A stretch of DNA of 64,000 bases from NCBI GenBank assembly GCA_963712955.1, contig CAVQKF010000022.1, forward strand, positions 1 to 64,000. Reading direction: 5' to 3'. The stretch comes from DATFVJ01 sp963712955 (GTDB lineage Bacteria > Actinomycetota > Actinomycetes > Streptosporangiales > Streptosporangiaceae). The notes under the pieces were generated by a model. It saw only the letters and a program-made list of their open reading frames with translations, did not search any database and was not told the DNA's origin. A program made the translations under genes and the position numbers. Below are positions 20,430-27,692 of the stretch, one piece after another (the first letter of the stretch is position 1; each line of letters opens with the position of its first letter).

Positions 20430-21836
20430 TCAGCTGAACGGGCGGGAGACCTCGACGTTCTGCAGCACGCCGAGCGCGTCGGGCACCAGCACCGCCACCG
20501 AGTAGTAGGCGCTGACCAGGTAGGAGATGATGGCCTGGTCGCTGACGCCCATGAAGCGGACGTTCAGGCCCGGCTCCTGCTCGTCCGGGATGCCCGTCTG
20601 GTGCAGCCCGACGACGCCCTGATCCTCTTCGCCGGTCCGCATCGCGATGATGGACGAGGTCCGCTCGCCGGTGACCGGGATCTTGTTGCACGAGAAGATC
20701 GGCACGCCGCGCCAGGCAAAAACCTCGCCCCCCGGCACCTGCGTGCTGTTCGGGTAGACGCCGCGCTTGCTGCATTCCCGGCCGAACGCCGCGATCGCCC
20801 GCGGGTGCGCGAACATCAGCTTGGTGCTGCGCCGCCGGGACAGCAGCTCGTCGAGGTCGTCGGGGGTGGGCGGCCCGGAATGCGTCTGGAGCTGCTGGGA
20901 GTAGTCGGCGTTGTGCAGCAGCCCGAACTCCGGGTTGTTGACCATCTCGTATTCCTGCCGCTCACGCAGCGCCTCGATGGTCAGCCGCAGCTGCTGCTGC
21001 ACCTGGTTCATCGGGTCGTTGTACAGGTCGGCCACCCGGGAATGCACCCGCAGCACGGTCTGGGCCACGCTCAGCTCATACTCGCGCGGGGCAAGCTCGT
21101 AGTCGGCGAAGGTCCCCGGCAGGCCCGGCTCGCCGCTATGCCCCGAGGCGATCGCGATCTCGGCCTCACCGCGCTTGTTCTGCGGCTGGCCGGCGGCCTC
21201 CTGGAACTGGCTGACCTGCGCCTGCAGCGCCGGCGACTGGCCGAGGATCGCCTGGAACTGCGCCCGCGGCAGCGCCAGCAGCGTCGTGTCCGTCACCGCC
21301 ACCGCGGTTTGGTCCCAGCTGGCCTCGGCCACCAGCCCCGGCTCGCCGAAGTACCCCCCGTCGGCCACCACGCCCAGCTCCGTGTCCGCGCCGTACGCCC
21401 CCTCGCCGGCCCGGTTCACCTTGCCGTGCGCCACCACGTAAAACGTGTCGGCAGGCTGGCCGCGTCCGGCGATCACCGAGCCCGCCGCCGCCTGCCGCTG
21501 GACGAAAGCCGCCGCCAGCGAGCCGAGCACCGCCTCGTCGGCTAACCCGGCCAGCAGCGGGATCTCGCGCAGGCTCGGCGGCACCACGGCGGCCTGGTCC
21601 GCGGTCTGCGCCACGGCCACCCTGCCACCGCCCACCACATAGGTCAGCCGGCGGTTCACCCGGTACGTCCCGCCAGAGACCTGGACCCAGGGCAGCATCC
21701 GCAGCAGCCACCGGGAGCTGATCCCCTGCATCTGGGGAACGGTCTTGGTGGTGGTCGCCAGGTTACTCGCGGCGGCCGTGCTCAGGCTCTGCTGCGGCTG
21801 CTCCTGCGCGGCCTCGCTACCTGCGTCAACAGACAT
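20430..21836 (-). CDS. Family 2B encapsulin shell protein with cNMP-binding-like insert
   Basis: The start MSVDAGSEAAQEQPQQ (21836) is set by GGAGGG nine bases upstream. Residues 1-35 are polar and probably form the N-arm. The HK97-type fold begins around SRWLLRMLPWVQVSGGTYRV. Residues about 88-205 are a cyclic-nucleotide-binding-type beta-barrel (LLAGLADEAVLGSLAAAFVQ, DTFYVVAHGKVNR, YFGEPGLVAEASWDQTAVAV). The shell fold resumes at FADYELAPREYELSVAQTVL and runs to residue 468 (LVPDALGVLQNVEVSRPFS). In the phosphate-binding cassette the Pro-Arg usually following FGE(x)AL is Ser-Trp, so canonical cAMP binding is doubtful. Such proteins build cytosolic nanocompartments, often beside terpene-biosynthesis genes. 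It leads an operon with a flavoprotein and a terpene cyclase. Confidence 0.93.
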   Translation of the reverse strand: MSVDAGSEAAQEQPQQSLSTAAASNLATTTKTVPQMQGISSRWLLRMLPWVQVSGGTYRVNRRLTYVVGGGRVAVAQTADQAAVVPPSLREIPLLAGLADEAVLGSLAAAFVQRQAAAGSVIAGRGQPADTFYVVAHGKVNRAGEGAYGADTELGVVADGGYFGEPGLVAEASWDQTAVAVTDTTLLALPRAQFQAILGQSPALQAQVSQFQEAAGQPQNKRGEAEIAIASGHSGEPGLPGTFADYELAPREYELSVAQTVLRVHSRVADLYNDPMNQVQQQLRLTIEALRERQEYEMVNNPEFGLLHNADYSQQLQTHSGPPTPDDLDELLSRRRSTKLMFAHPRAIAAFGRECSKRGVYPNSTQVPGGEVFAWRGVPIFSCNKIPVTGERTSSIIAMRTGEEDQGVVGLHQTGIPDEQEPGLNVRFMGVSDQAIISYLVSAYYSVAVLVPDALGVLQNVEVSRPFS

Positions 21837-21850
21837 TGATCCCACCCTCC

Positions 21851-21892
21851 ATCTCTCGCGAACCATGTCTCGCGAACGATCTCTCGCGAACG
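21851..21892. promoter_or_regulatory. Three 14-bp direct repeats upstream of the encapsulin gene
   Basis: Three contiguous 14-bp units, each with the core TCTCGCGAAC (at 21854, 21868 and 21882), sit 15-56 bp before the encapsulin ATG and directly abut its ribosome-binding site. On the coding strand the core reads GTTCGCGAGA, with a palindromic TCGCGA centre. This could be an operator array for a repressor or a 5'-UTR element. A slippage origin is equally possible. Confidence 0.55.
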
Positions 21893-22387
21893 CCACGCTG
21901 ATCTTTCCGCAGATGAAGGCGGCCCACATATATCCGGTACCGGCAGATAAATATGACCTAAGTCTCCATTAACTGTAACTGAATCGGGCGAATCGGATGA
22001 ATACCTGACGTACCACCAGATCTCAGGACGGGATGCCCGATTCATGCCTTTAGATAGGATATGTCCCCGGCAGCTACGACATCTGCTACGCGACAACAAA
22101 CCGGCAGCAGTCGGTGCGGCCGCGCCAGCTTCTCGGCGGACACCCGGGCGATGATGTTGCCCACGGTGCGCCTCTGCGCGCGAAACGCACGCGCAGCCGT
22201 TATGGATAAGAACGGATCTCACGACGCCGGTGGTGCAGCGCGGGCATGTGCGCCGACTGTCCTCGCATGGTGCCCCTGGCAAGTCAACCCGCGAGCCGGG
22301 CCCCGCGTCTCAATTACAAGCAGCTGCGGAAGGGCACTGCGGGTCACGCCAGGCCCTCTGGCCGCGAGAGCATCGTGGGCGCCGGAT
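21893..22387. other. Intergenic region between the encapsulin operon and a divergent membrane-protein gene
   Basis: This 495-bp region separates divergent genes and should carry the encapsulin promoter. An AT-richer stretch at 21925-22070 contains ATATAT- and TTTAT-type sequences suitable for a -10 region. No reliable gene was recognised, although the + frame is open and could belong to a longer N-terminus of the downstream protein. Confidence 0.45.
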
Positions 22388-22989
22388 CGTGATTTACGCG
22401 GTCGTGGCGTGGTTCGGCGTGTCAGCCGTCGTGTACTTCACTGGTGTCGCCAGCCCTGGCCCGGCCGCTTCGAGCAAGCCGCTTGCGTTCGGCACTGGCG
22501 CGGGGCACGCGAGCCAAGCTTCTGCAGCAGCGCCCGCGGGCCCTGTCCAGGCCGTCACGCATGCCACGACTGGGCCCTTGACGCCGAAACACCCGGCCCA
22601 GGTTGCCGCGTGGAAGGCCGGACACGGGGGCACCGCGCTCGCCGCCTTAACTGGACAGTTCGGCAATGTATTGATGATGCACGACGCCCGCGAATTGCTC
22701 CTGATGAAACAAGCATGCGCGAAGCTCGCCACCGCGGTGACGGCGGCGCGCGGCAAAGGGGCCGATCCCAGATGCCGCCATGCAGAGCTTGTACAACAAG
22801 GCGCTCACCGAGATAGCGGGGGCCGCGGCGGACTGCCAGTCGGCCATTTCTTCCCAGGCGGAAGGAGTCGAAGACGTCGTGGCGCATGAGAATACGCCGA
22901 TGCTCGACCGGGCAATGTCGGCGGCCGTTGCCGGCGCCAAAGATCTGTACCGGGCCACCGAGAAGATCACAACCCTGAAGCAGCCCTGA
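22388..22989 (+). CDS. Membrane-anchored small helical protein, unknown function (one frame break)
   Basis: A GTG start gives VIYAVVAWFGVSAVVYFTG, one transmembrane or signal-anchor helix. A linker rich in Ala/Ser/Gly/Pro follows (residues about 24-65), then a helical extracytoplasmic domain: GTALAALTGQFGNVLMM, ACAKLATAVTAA, then after a one-base shift near 22760 GPIPDAAMQSLYNKALTEIA and AMSAAVAGAKDLYRATEKIT, ending at 22989. It is recognisably related to the protein at 50601-51188 (shared LAT...AA..GP(M/I)P....YxxAL pattern). No family name was recognised. The true start may be further upstream. Confidence 0.6.
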
Positions 22990-23065
22990 GGCAGGCCGCC
23001 ACGTTCGCCCGCGCCCGCACAGCCTTAACCACAGCCTTAACGACTCCGGGGTGACACGCCAGTGA

Positions 23066-23335
23066 TCAGGCCGCTCGGCTCGTCTGGTGTTTACCTTCCG
23101 GCCCGGCAGCCCTGCGCAGGAGCATCTCGGCCACGCCGCCGATCGTCTCGCTGAGTCCGCCCTTGGCGGTCTGCTTGGCGACCGATCCGGCAACCATGGT
23201 GGCCTCGCGTGCCAGGCGGCGCACCTCCGGCGAGTTTCGGATCGAGTTCAACGACGTCCGCAGCCGTTCGACGCCCGCCCGGCCCTCGCGCGTGCCGACA
23301 ATGAAGCCGACCACGAAGCCGATGATTGTTTCCAT
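23066..23335 (-). CDS. Small YtxH-like membrane protein
   Basis: The ATG at 23335, with AAGGTGGG upstream, encodes an 89-residue protein: METIIGFVVGFIVGTREG (glycine-rich membrane helix), RAGVERLRTSLNSIRNSPEV and ARKAT-like basic helices up to GPEGKHQTSRAA. This resembles the YtxH-type small membrane proteins of Gram-positive bacteria, whose function is unknown. It lies downstream of the hydrogenase operon on the same strand, about 70 bp beyond the microprotein gene, and may be its last member. Confidence 0.65.
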   Translation of the reverse strand: METIIGFVVGFIVGTREGRAGVERLRTSLNSIRNSPEVRRLAREATMVAGSVAKQTAKGGLSETIGGVAEMLLRRAAGPEGKHQTSRAA

Positions 23336-23406
23336 CTTGCTTCCCACCTTCCTCGTGCGTTTTTCCAGGCCGTCCGGGTGACGGGCGTCGCTGACAGGTG
23401 GCCTGC

Positions 23407-23511
23407 CTACATCTCGCGGAGTTCGAGGTACCGCTTGACATCGGGCAGCGACTGGATCACCGCGGCGAGCACAAGGGCAACGAGCGCGGCCTTGATCAGC
23501 TTCATGATCAT
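23407..23511 (-). CDS. 34-residue DUF6893-type microprotein
   Basis: The sequence MIMKLIKAALVALVLAA, then VIQSLPDVKRYLELREM, has one membrane helix followed by a (L/I)PDxKRYLxxRxM tail. That tail is the hallmark of the short actinobacterial membrane proteins known as DUF6893. GGAGGAAG lies five bases before the ATG. The start overlaps the stop of the preceding hydrogenase-associated gene (ATGA arrangement), so the two are translationally coupled. The role is unknown. The coupling makes a link to the hydrogenase complex or its membrane attachment worth considering. Confidence 0.75.
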   Translation of the reverse strand: MIMKLIKAALVALVLAAVIQSLPDVKRYLELREM

Positions 23512-25286
23512 TGTGCTTCCTCCTCTGGCTGTGAACGGTCCACGATTTCTGGCGGGACCGTCCCGATCGGCTCCACCTCGTCCGGGGCGAAATACAGGAA
23601 CCTGCCCTGCTGGCGGTTCAGATCCGCGGCCGGGTCGTCGGCACGGATGAGGGCGAGGTGGCAGTGCCCGTCGACGTCGTGCAGCACGGCCTCGACGAGG
23701 GCCTCCCTGCCCACAAGGAACAGATCCTGGGCGTCCGTTCGCCGGCTGCCCGGGCGCATCCGGACCCTGCTGCCGCGCGCGATCCGCACGCCATCGACGA
23801 TGATGTGGTCGGTTTCAGGTGACACCGACGTGTCGGCGCCCGGATCCCACCAGGGGACCTGCGCGTCGCCGGCCATGGCTGCCATCGGCGAGCCCGGCAC
23901 ATCCGGGCCAGGCACATCCAGGCCAGGCACATGCTCGCCGGGCACATCCGGGCCCGGCGTATCAGGGCCCGTGGCGCCGGGCCCTGATACGCCGGGAGCC
24001 AGCGAGCCCGGCACCGCCGCCGCGCCCGGCACCGCCGCCGCGCCCGGCACCGCCGCCGCGCCTGGCACCGCCCTCAGGTAGCGGATGGCTCCGTGCATGC
24101 GCTCGAGCATTTCCGCCGGCATCTCGCCGACCCGGTCGATCAGCGCGGCCGCGCGCGGATCGGTGACGCGCGCCTGGCGCTTCTCCTCGTCGGTCAGCGC
24201 CATCGTGCGCAGGGTGAGGATCTCGTCGATCTCGGTGGCGTCATAGAGATCCCCCGCGCTCTCGGCGGCGATCTCCGGGTGGTCGTACAGGATGACCGGG
24301 GAGGAGAACATGAGATCCCTGCACTCCTCCGGGCCGGCGAGCACCGGCCAGGTACCGGTGTTGACGCACGCGGCCACCTCCGCGGCGGCCCACTCCGGCG
24401 GGTCCACCATCGAAAGAAACGTGGCACCAGGCACCGCGATGAGGACATGCGCCGCGATCAGGGCCCGCCGCAGGCCGTCCTGACGGCTGCGCATCCGGCC
24501 GTCAGCCTGGCTGTGGTTCTCCACCCGGACCCGCAACCGCAGCGCGCGATACGGGCCCGCGACCCGCTGCGCCTCCAGCGCGATCGTCCCTCTGAGCGCC
24601 GACCACTGGCCTTGCGTCCACCCGGTTACTTTCCCGCTCGCGTCGGTGAGTGCCTCGGTCACCTGGCCGCCGCCGATGTGGAACGCGATCTCGCGGCGCG
24701 CGGCGAGCAGCGCCGCCACGGACGCGGTCACCTCCTCCTCGCGTTCGATCGCCTCGTCCCACGGCGCGGGCACCGACCCCGGGCCGTGGGACGCGCGGGG
24801 CGCGGGCGCCCCGGCCGGTGGGCCGATGCCCGCCGAGATCGTCTCGACCGTTCGCCGCTGCAACTGCAGGAACCGGACCGCCACGTGGACCTGAGCGTCG
24901 TCCGGGCATTCGAGCAGGCATTCGGTCTGGGTGGCGGACATCTCATTTTCATCGACGCAGCGGTACGCCGGCGGCATGAGCACACCGAACTGGAAGCGCG
25001 CCTGGTTCTTCTGCGCGTCGCCACGGTAGGGGTACAGAAGGTAACCCTCGTAAAGGATCGCGTCCGCCACACGCCGAGCGTGGCTCAGGTGTGCGGGATC
25101 GACATTGATGGCTCCGGTTCCGGCGCTGGTTCCGGTTCCGGTTCCGGCTCTGGTTCCGCTCCCGGTTCCGATTCCGGCTCCAGTTCCGGTTCCAGCGCCA
25201 GCTCCGGCTCTGGTTCCGGCTCCAGCGCCGGTCACGATCGGTGGCTCCCCCGGCGTGCGTGACGGCTCCCGCGGAGCGCTGTTCAT
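23508..25286 (-). CDS. Hydrogenase-operon conserved protein of unknown function, with low-complexity insertions
   Basis: The intact 592-residue protein starts at an ATG overlapping the DUF6084 stop (ATGA). The core has INVDPAHLSHARRVADAILY, EGYLLYPYRGDAQKNQARFQ, FGVLMPPAYRCVDENEMSAT, RVRVENHSQADGRM, GATFLSMVDPPEWAAAEVAA, FSSPVILYDHPEIAAESAGD and DATEIDEILTLRTMALTDEE. This segment pattern belongs to a conserved but uncharacterised protein of high-affinity hydrogenase operons. Residues about 20-55 are a Gly/Ala/Thr hexanucleotide-repeat stretch. A second insertion at about 420-470 is AVPGAA and VPGPDVPG repeats. No catalytic motif or transmembrane helix is evident, so it is probably cytoplasmic. 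A role in assembly or electron transfer of HhySL is inferred only from its position. Confidence 0.8.
   Translation of the reverse strand: MNSAPREPSRTPGEPPIVTGAGAGTRAGAGAGTGTGAGIGTGSGTRAGTGTGTSAGTGAINVDPAHLSHARRVADAILYEGYLLYPYRGDAQKNQARFQFGVLMPPAYRCVDENEMSATQTECLLECPDDAQVHVAVRFLQLQRRTVETISAGIGPPAGAPAPRASHGPGSVPAPWDEAIEREEEVTASVAALLAARREIAFHIGGGQVTEALTDASGKVTGWTQGQWSALRGTIALEAQRVAGPYRALRLRVRVENHSQADGRMRSRQDGLRRALIAAHVLIAVPGATFLSMVDPPEWAAAEVAACVNTGTWPVLAGPEECRDLMFSSPVILYDHPEIAAESAGDLYDATEIDEILTLRTMALTDEEKRQARVTDPRAAALIDRVGEMPAEMLERMHGAIRYLRAVPGAAAVPGAAAVPGAAAVPGSLAPGVSGPGATGPDTPGPDVPGEHVPGLDVPGPDVPGSPMAAMAGDAQVPWWDPGADTSVSPETDHIIVDGVRIARGSRVRMRPGSRRTDAQDLFLVGREALVEAVLHDVDGHCHLALIRADDPAADLNRQQGRFLYFAPDEVEPIGTVPPEIVDRSQPEEEAQ
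24006..24069. repeat. 18-bp tandem repeat coding for AVPGAA
   Basis: About 3.5 copies of GCGCCCGGCACCGCCGCC produce AVPGAA repeats in the unknown hydrogenase-operon protein. An adjoining imperfect array (about 23890-23990) encodes VPGxDVPG repeats. Both stay in frame. Confidence 0.8.
25103..25232. repeat. Hexanucleotide GGTTCC/GGCTCC-type repeat
   Basis: Repeated GGTTCCG/GCTCCG-like hexamers encode a Gly-Thr/Gly-Ala alternating stretch of about 40 residues near the N-terminus of the unknown hydrogenase-operon protein. The repeat is imperfect but in frame. Confidence 0.75.
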
Positions 25287-25924
25287 GGCTGCCGCTCCGC
25301 CGATTCCTCGAGCAGGGCCGACACGACCGAGTCCCACGTCGGCAGGGCCCGGCGGCTCTTGAATCGCTGCAGCGCGTCCAGCGTCTGCCTGCTCATCCTG
25401 ATGTACGCGCTGTTCGGGAAGTGCACGTCGACGGCCTCACGCCACACGCTCGCCTTGAGCCTGTAGGACGCCTCCTTGCTCCAGGGCACCTGCTGAATGC
25501 TGAGCCTGTGCTCGACGGTGGCGAACACGGTGCCGCTGAACAGCAACAGCAGCGGCGTCTCGCCGCTGTCCAGGGCGTTGAAATACTTCGTCGAGGCGAT
25601 CTCCAGGTCGTAGCCGCACATGATGGGAATGTCGATCTCAGTGCTGCCTGAGAACCCCGGCACCATCAAGGACACGTTCGTAAACTGCAGCGGCTTGAGG
25701 GTGTCCGCCCACCGGCTGGTCTGCCCGAACAGGTCCTCGAGCCGGCTCGCCTCGACGTCGCTGTAGCGCCGCCGGTTCGGCTCAATCCTGATCTGGCACC
25801 GCAGCGCGATGGCGTCGACACGCTGCCCGCTCGTCTCGCTGATTCGCAGAGTCAGCACAACGGTCGGCACCGCGGAGTAGCGCTCCGCGCGGCCGCCCAT
25901 GCAGTCGAAGGAAAGTTCAGCCAT
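25283..25924 (-). CDS. DUF6084 family hydrogenase-accessory protein
   Basis: The intact 213-residue protein starts MAELSFDCMGGRAERYSAVP and has TVVLTLRISETSGQRVDAIA, CQIRIEPNRRRYSDVEASRL, EDLFGQTSRWADTLKPLQF and SKEASYRLKASVWREAVDVH. These are features of DUF6084, found next to DUF5947 and group 1h hydrogenase genes in actinomycetes. It looks like an all-beta soluble protein with no cofactor motif. Its start overlaps the DUF5947 stop by eight bases and its own stop overlaps the next start, so all are co-translated. The function is unknown. Confidence 0.88.
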   Translation of the reverse strand: MAELSFDCMGGRAERYSAVPTVVLTLRISETSGQRVDAIALRCQIRIEPNRRRYSDVEASRLEDLFGQTSRWADTLKPLQFTNVSLMVPGFSGSTEIDIPIMCGYDLEIASTKYFNALDSGETPLLLLFSGTVFATVEHRLSIQQVPWSKEASYRLKASVWREAVDVHFPNSAYIRMSRQTLDALQRFKSRRALPTWDSVVSALLEESAERQP

Positions 25925-26647
25925 CTGACGACTCCCCTGAGAACACCTTGGCGTGCTCGCGCACATCAGCAAGGAACTCGTCGATGCTGGCCCGCGCCTC
26001 GGCGCCACCATCGAAGCCCCGCCAGTGCAGCCGCATCCGTCCCGCGAGCTCGTAGCACGCGTCGATCGGCACGAGGAAGTACTCGATACCTGAGCCGGTG
26101 CGGCAGATCAGGATGGCCTCGACATCGGGCTCCGCGGCGCCGAACAGCGGATGCGTGCGGGCAATGCGCCGCCACGCATGCAGGTCGAGGACGCACTCGG
26201 TGACACCGGCCGGGCTCGGGTAGAATCCGCAGACGTCCTCGCGCTGAGTGCTGCGCAGGAAGAACGCCATCCCGACCGGGATATCAAGCTCATCCCACTC
26301 CGCAGCGGAGATCGCGCGCGACGGATCCCGCAGGTAACGGTCCGGTACCGCGCGGTACCTGCCGCTGGCCCTGTCGTGGGTGAACAGCAGGTAGCAGGGG
26401 CGGCACGCGCACACCAGGGTGGACTGCTCCAGGTCCGCGATGTGCCCGTGCTCGGCCGCGATCGGCTTGGCGCACAGGCCGCAGTGCTCGCCCGGCTGGC
26501 CGGCCGCACGACCCCGGCCTTCCCTTGGAGACTGGCCCCCTTGCGGAGACTGGCCCTTAGCGGAGACTGGCCGCCGGGAGCGCCGGGTGGAGTCCCCTGC
26601 CCGGCACGGCGCCCGACGAACCGGCCAAGACCGGCGTTCCCCGTCAT
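25917..26647 (-). CDS. DUF5947 family hydrogenase-accessory protein (frame break at a tandem repeat)
   Basis: The ATG at 26647 overlaps the stop of the NifU/Rieske gene and encodes MTGNAGLGRFVGRRAGQGTP. The conserved body is in another frame after about 26525: GEHCGLCAKPIAAEHGHIAD, CACRPCYLLFTHDRASGRYR, VPDRYLRDPSRAISAAEWDE, IPVGMAFFLRST and FLVPIDACYELAGRMRLHWR, ending FSGESSDG. Two CxxC pairs (CGLC, CRPC) suggest a metal site. The shift coincides with three copies of a 16-bp tandem repeat, so a changed copy number is the likely cause. The protein family belongs to the actinobacterial high-affinity hydrogenase operon, and its biochemical role is not known. Confidence 0.78.
26525..26572. repeat. 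Tandem 16-bp repeat at the DUF5947 frame break
   Basis: Three imperfect units of the GGAGACTGGCCC type (26525, 26541, 26557) have a period of 16 bp, not a multiple of three. Loss or gain of one unit would move the N-terminus in or out of frame with the conserved domain. Confidence 0.75.
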
Positions 26648-27564
26648 GACGGCACCGCGTGGGGCAGCGCGACCCGCACACCCTGGCTGTCCGAAAGCAA
26701 CGGCAGCGGGTCGAGATGACAGGTGGGGTCGTCGAGGCCCTTGCCCGCCGACCGCACGTCGTAGCGTGTCCCGCAGCCGGGGCACGCCAGCCGCTCGCCG
26801 TCGAGCACGCTGTCGGCGAGCGAGGAACCACATGCCGCGCACGAGTCACGGTAGGCGTAGAGCGTGCCGCGGACGGAGCAGACGAGCACGGCCACTGCGT
26901 TGGCTCCGTGGGCTCCATCGGCTCCATCGACCATGATCACGACCGGGCGCCCGGTCGGCGGTCCGGTGCCGGGCAGCTTCACCCAGCCGGCCTCGCCACC
27001 GCGCACGTCCGGCGCGGTCACATCGGTTTGCCCGTCCGGCGGCCGGAGCCCGATGGTAAGCAGCGGTGCCGCAGGAGGTTCGCTCACGCCCTCCACGACC
27101 ACGCGGTTGACCTCTGGCGCCGCCCCCTCAACGGCGCCCTGAATGGCCAGTTGCACGGTGACCGTGGATGATGGGCAGCCGTGGCAGCTTCCCTCCAGCC
27201 GAAGCCGCGCGGTGCCATCTTCGGTGACACCCAGGTATTCGACCCCGCCCGCATGCGAGCCGAGATAGGGCCTCACGTTGTCGAGGGCACGCTGGATGCG
27301 CGTGTCGACATCGAGCGGATGCAGCCCGTGCAACAGCAGCAGGCTCTCCACCAGCGGATCCGCGACCAGCCGGTCGGCTACCGCGGCGCCAGCCTCGCCT
27401 TGCTCACCGAGCGCGGTCATGATGTGCGCGAGACCGTCGCCGTACAAGCCGACGAGCAAGGTCACCAGGTCCTCAGCGGCCGAGGCGACGCCAGGCCCGC
27501 CACTCGCCCGCAGGAAGGCGAGTAGTTCCTCGATCCGTGTGCCGACGTCTCGCACACCACTCAT
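26644..27564 (-). CDS. NifU-like/Rieske-type fusion protein of the hydrogenase operon
   Basis: The 306-residue protein starts MSGVRDVGTRIEELLAFLRA. After a helical N-terminal region comes a NifU C-terminal-like domain (residues about 90-165: IQRALDNVRPYLGSHAGGVE, GSCHGCPSSTVTVQLAIQGA), whose CxxC can hold a [4Fe-4S] cluster. A Rieske-like domain follows (residues about 215-300: YAYRDSCAACGSSLADSVLD, LACPGCGTRYDVRSAGKGLD). The Rieske-type site has CxxC...CxxC spacing and lacks the usual histidines, so a rubredoxin-like or [2Fe-2S] four-cysteine site is possible. It is probably the electron acceptor of HhyS or a cluster carrier. It sits between hhyL and DUF5947, and overlaps the latter by four bases. 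Confidence 0.85.
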   Translation of the reverse strand: MSGVRDVGTRIEELLAFLRASGGPGVASAAEDLVTLLVGLYGDGLAHIMTALGEQGEAGAAVADRLVADPLVESLLLLHGLHPLDVDTRIQRALDNVRPYLGSHAGGVEYLGVTEDGTARLRLEGSCHGCPSSTVTVQLAIQGAVEGAAPEVNRVVVEGVSEPPAAPLLTIGLRPPDGQTDVTAPDVRGGEAGWVKLPGTGPPTGRPVVIMVDGADGAHGANAVAVLVCSVRGTLYAYRDSCAACGSSLADSVLDGERLACPGCGTRYDVRSAGKGLDDPTCHLDPLPLLSDSQGVRVALPHAVPS

Positions 27565-27624
27565 GGCCCCGCCTCTCGTGCGCGCCAGCGGCCGCGCTGG
27601 TCCGACCGCCGCCTTACGGCGCCC

Positions 27625-27666
27625 ATTGCCTGGCGCTTTCTCCTGATTGCCTGGCGCTTTCTCCTG
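27625..27666. repeat. Perfect 21-bp tandem duplication in the hhyL-NifU spacer
   Basis: The 21-bp unit beginning ATTGCCTGGCGCTTTCTCC occurs twice in direct contact, in the 128-bp non-coding gap between hhyL and the NifU/Rieske gene. No terminator hairpin was seen, so the operon probably continues through it. Confidence 0.8.
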
Positions 27667-27692
27667 CTGGGGTCAGGTGGCCGCCGATCCGG

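Noticed and set aside
20430..21929. Encapsulin start further upstream at 21929
   Set aside because: The extra codons pass through the 14-bp repeats and are Arg-rich without homology. The ATG at 21836 has a good ribosome-binding site.
24093..25262. 389-codon + strand frame opposite the unknown hydrogenase-operon protein
   Set aside because: It is Arg/Gly/His-rich composition typical of antisense frames. The minus-strand frame overlaps both neighbours as expected for operon genes.
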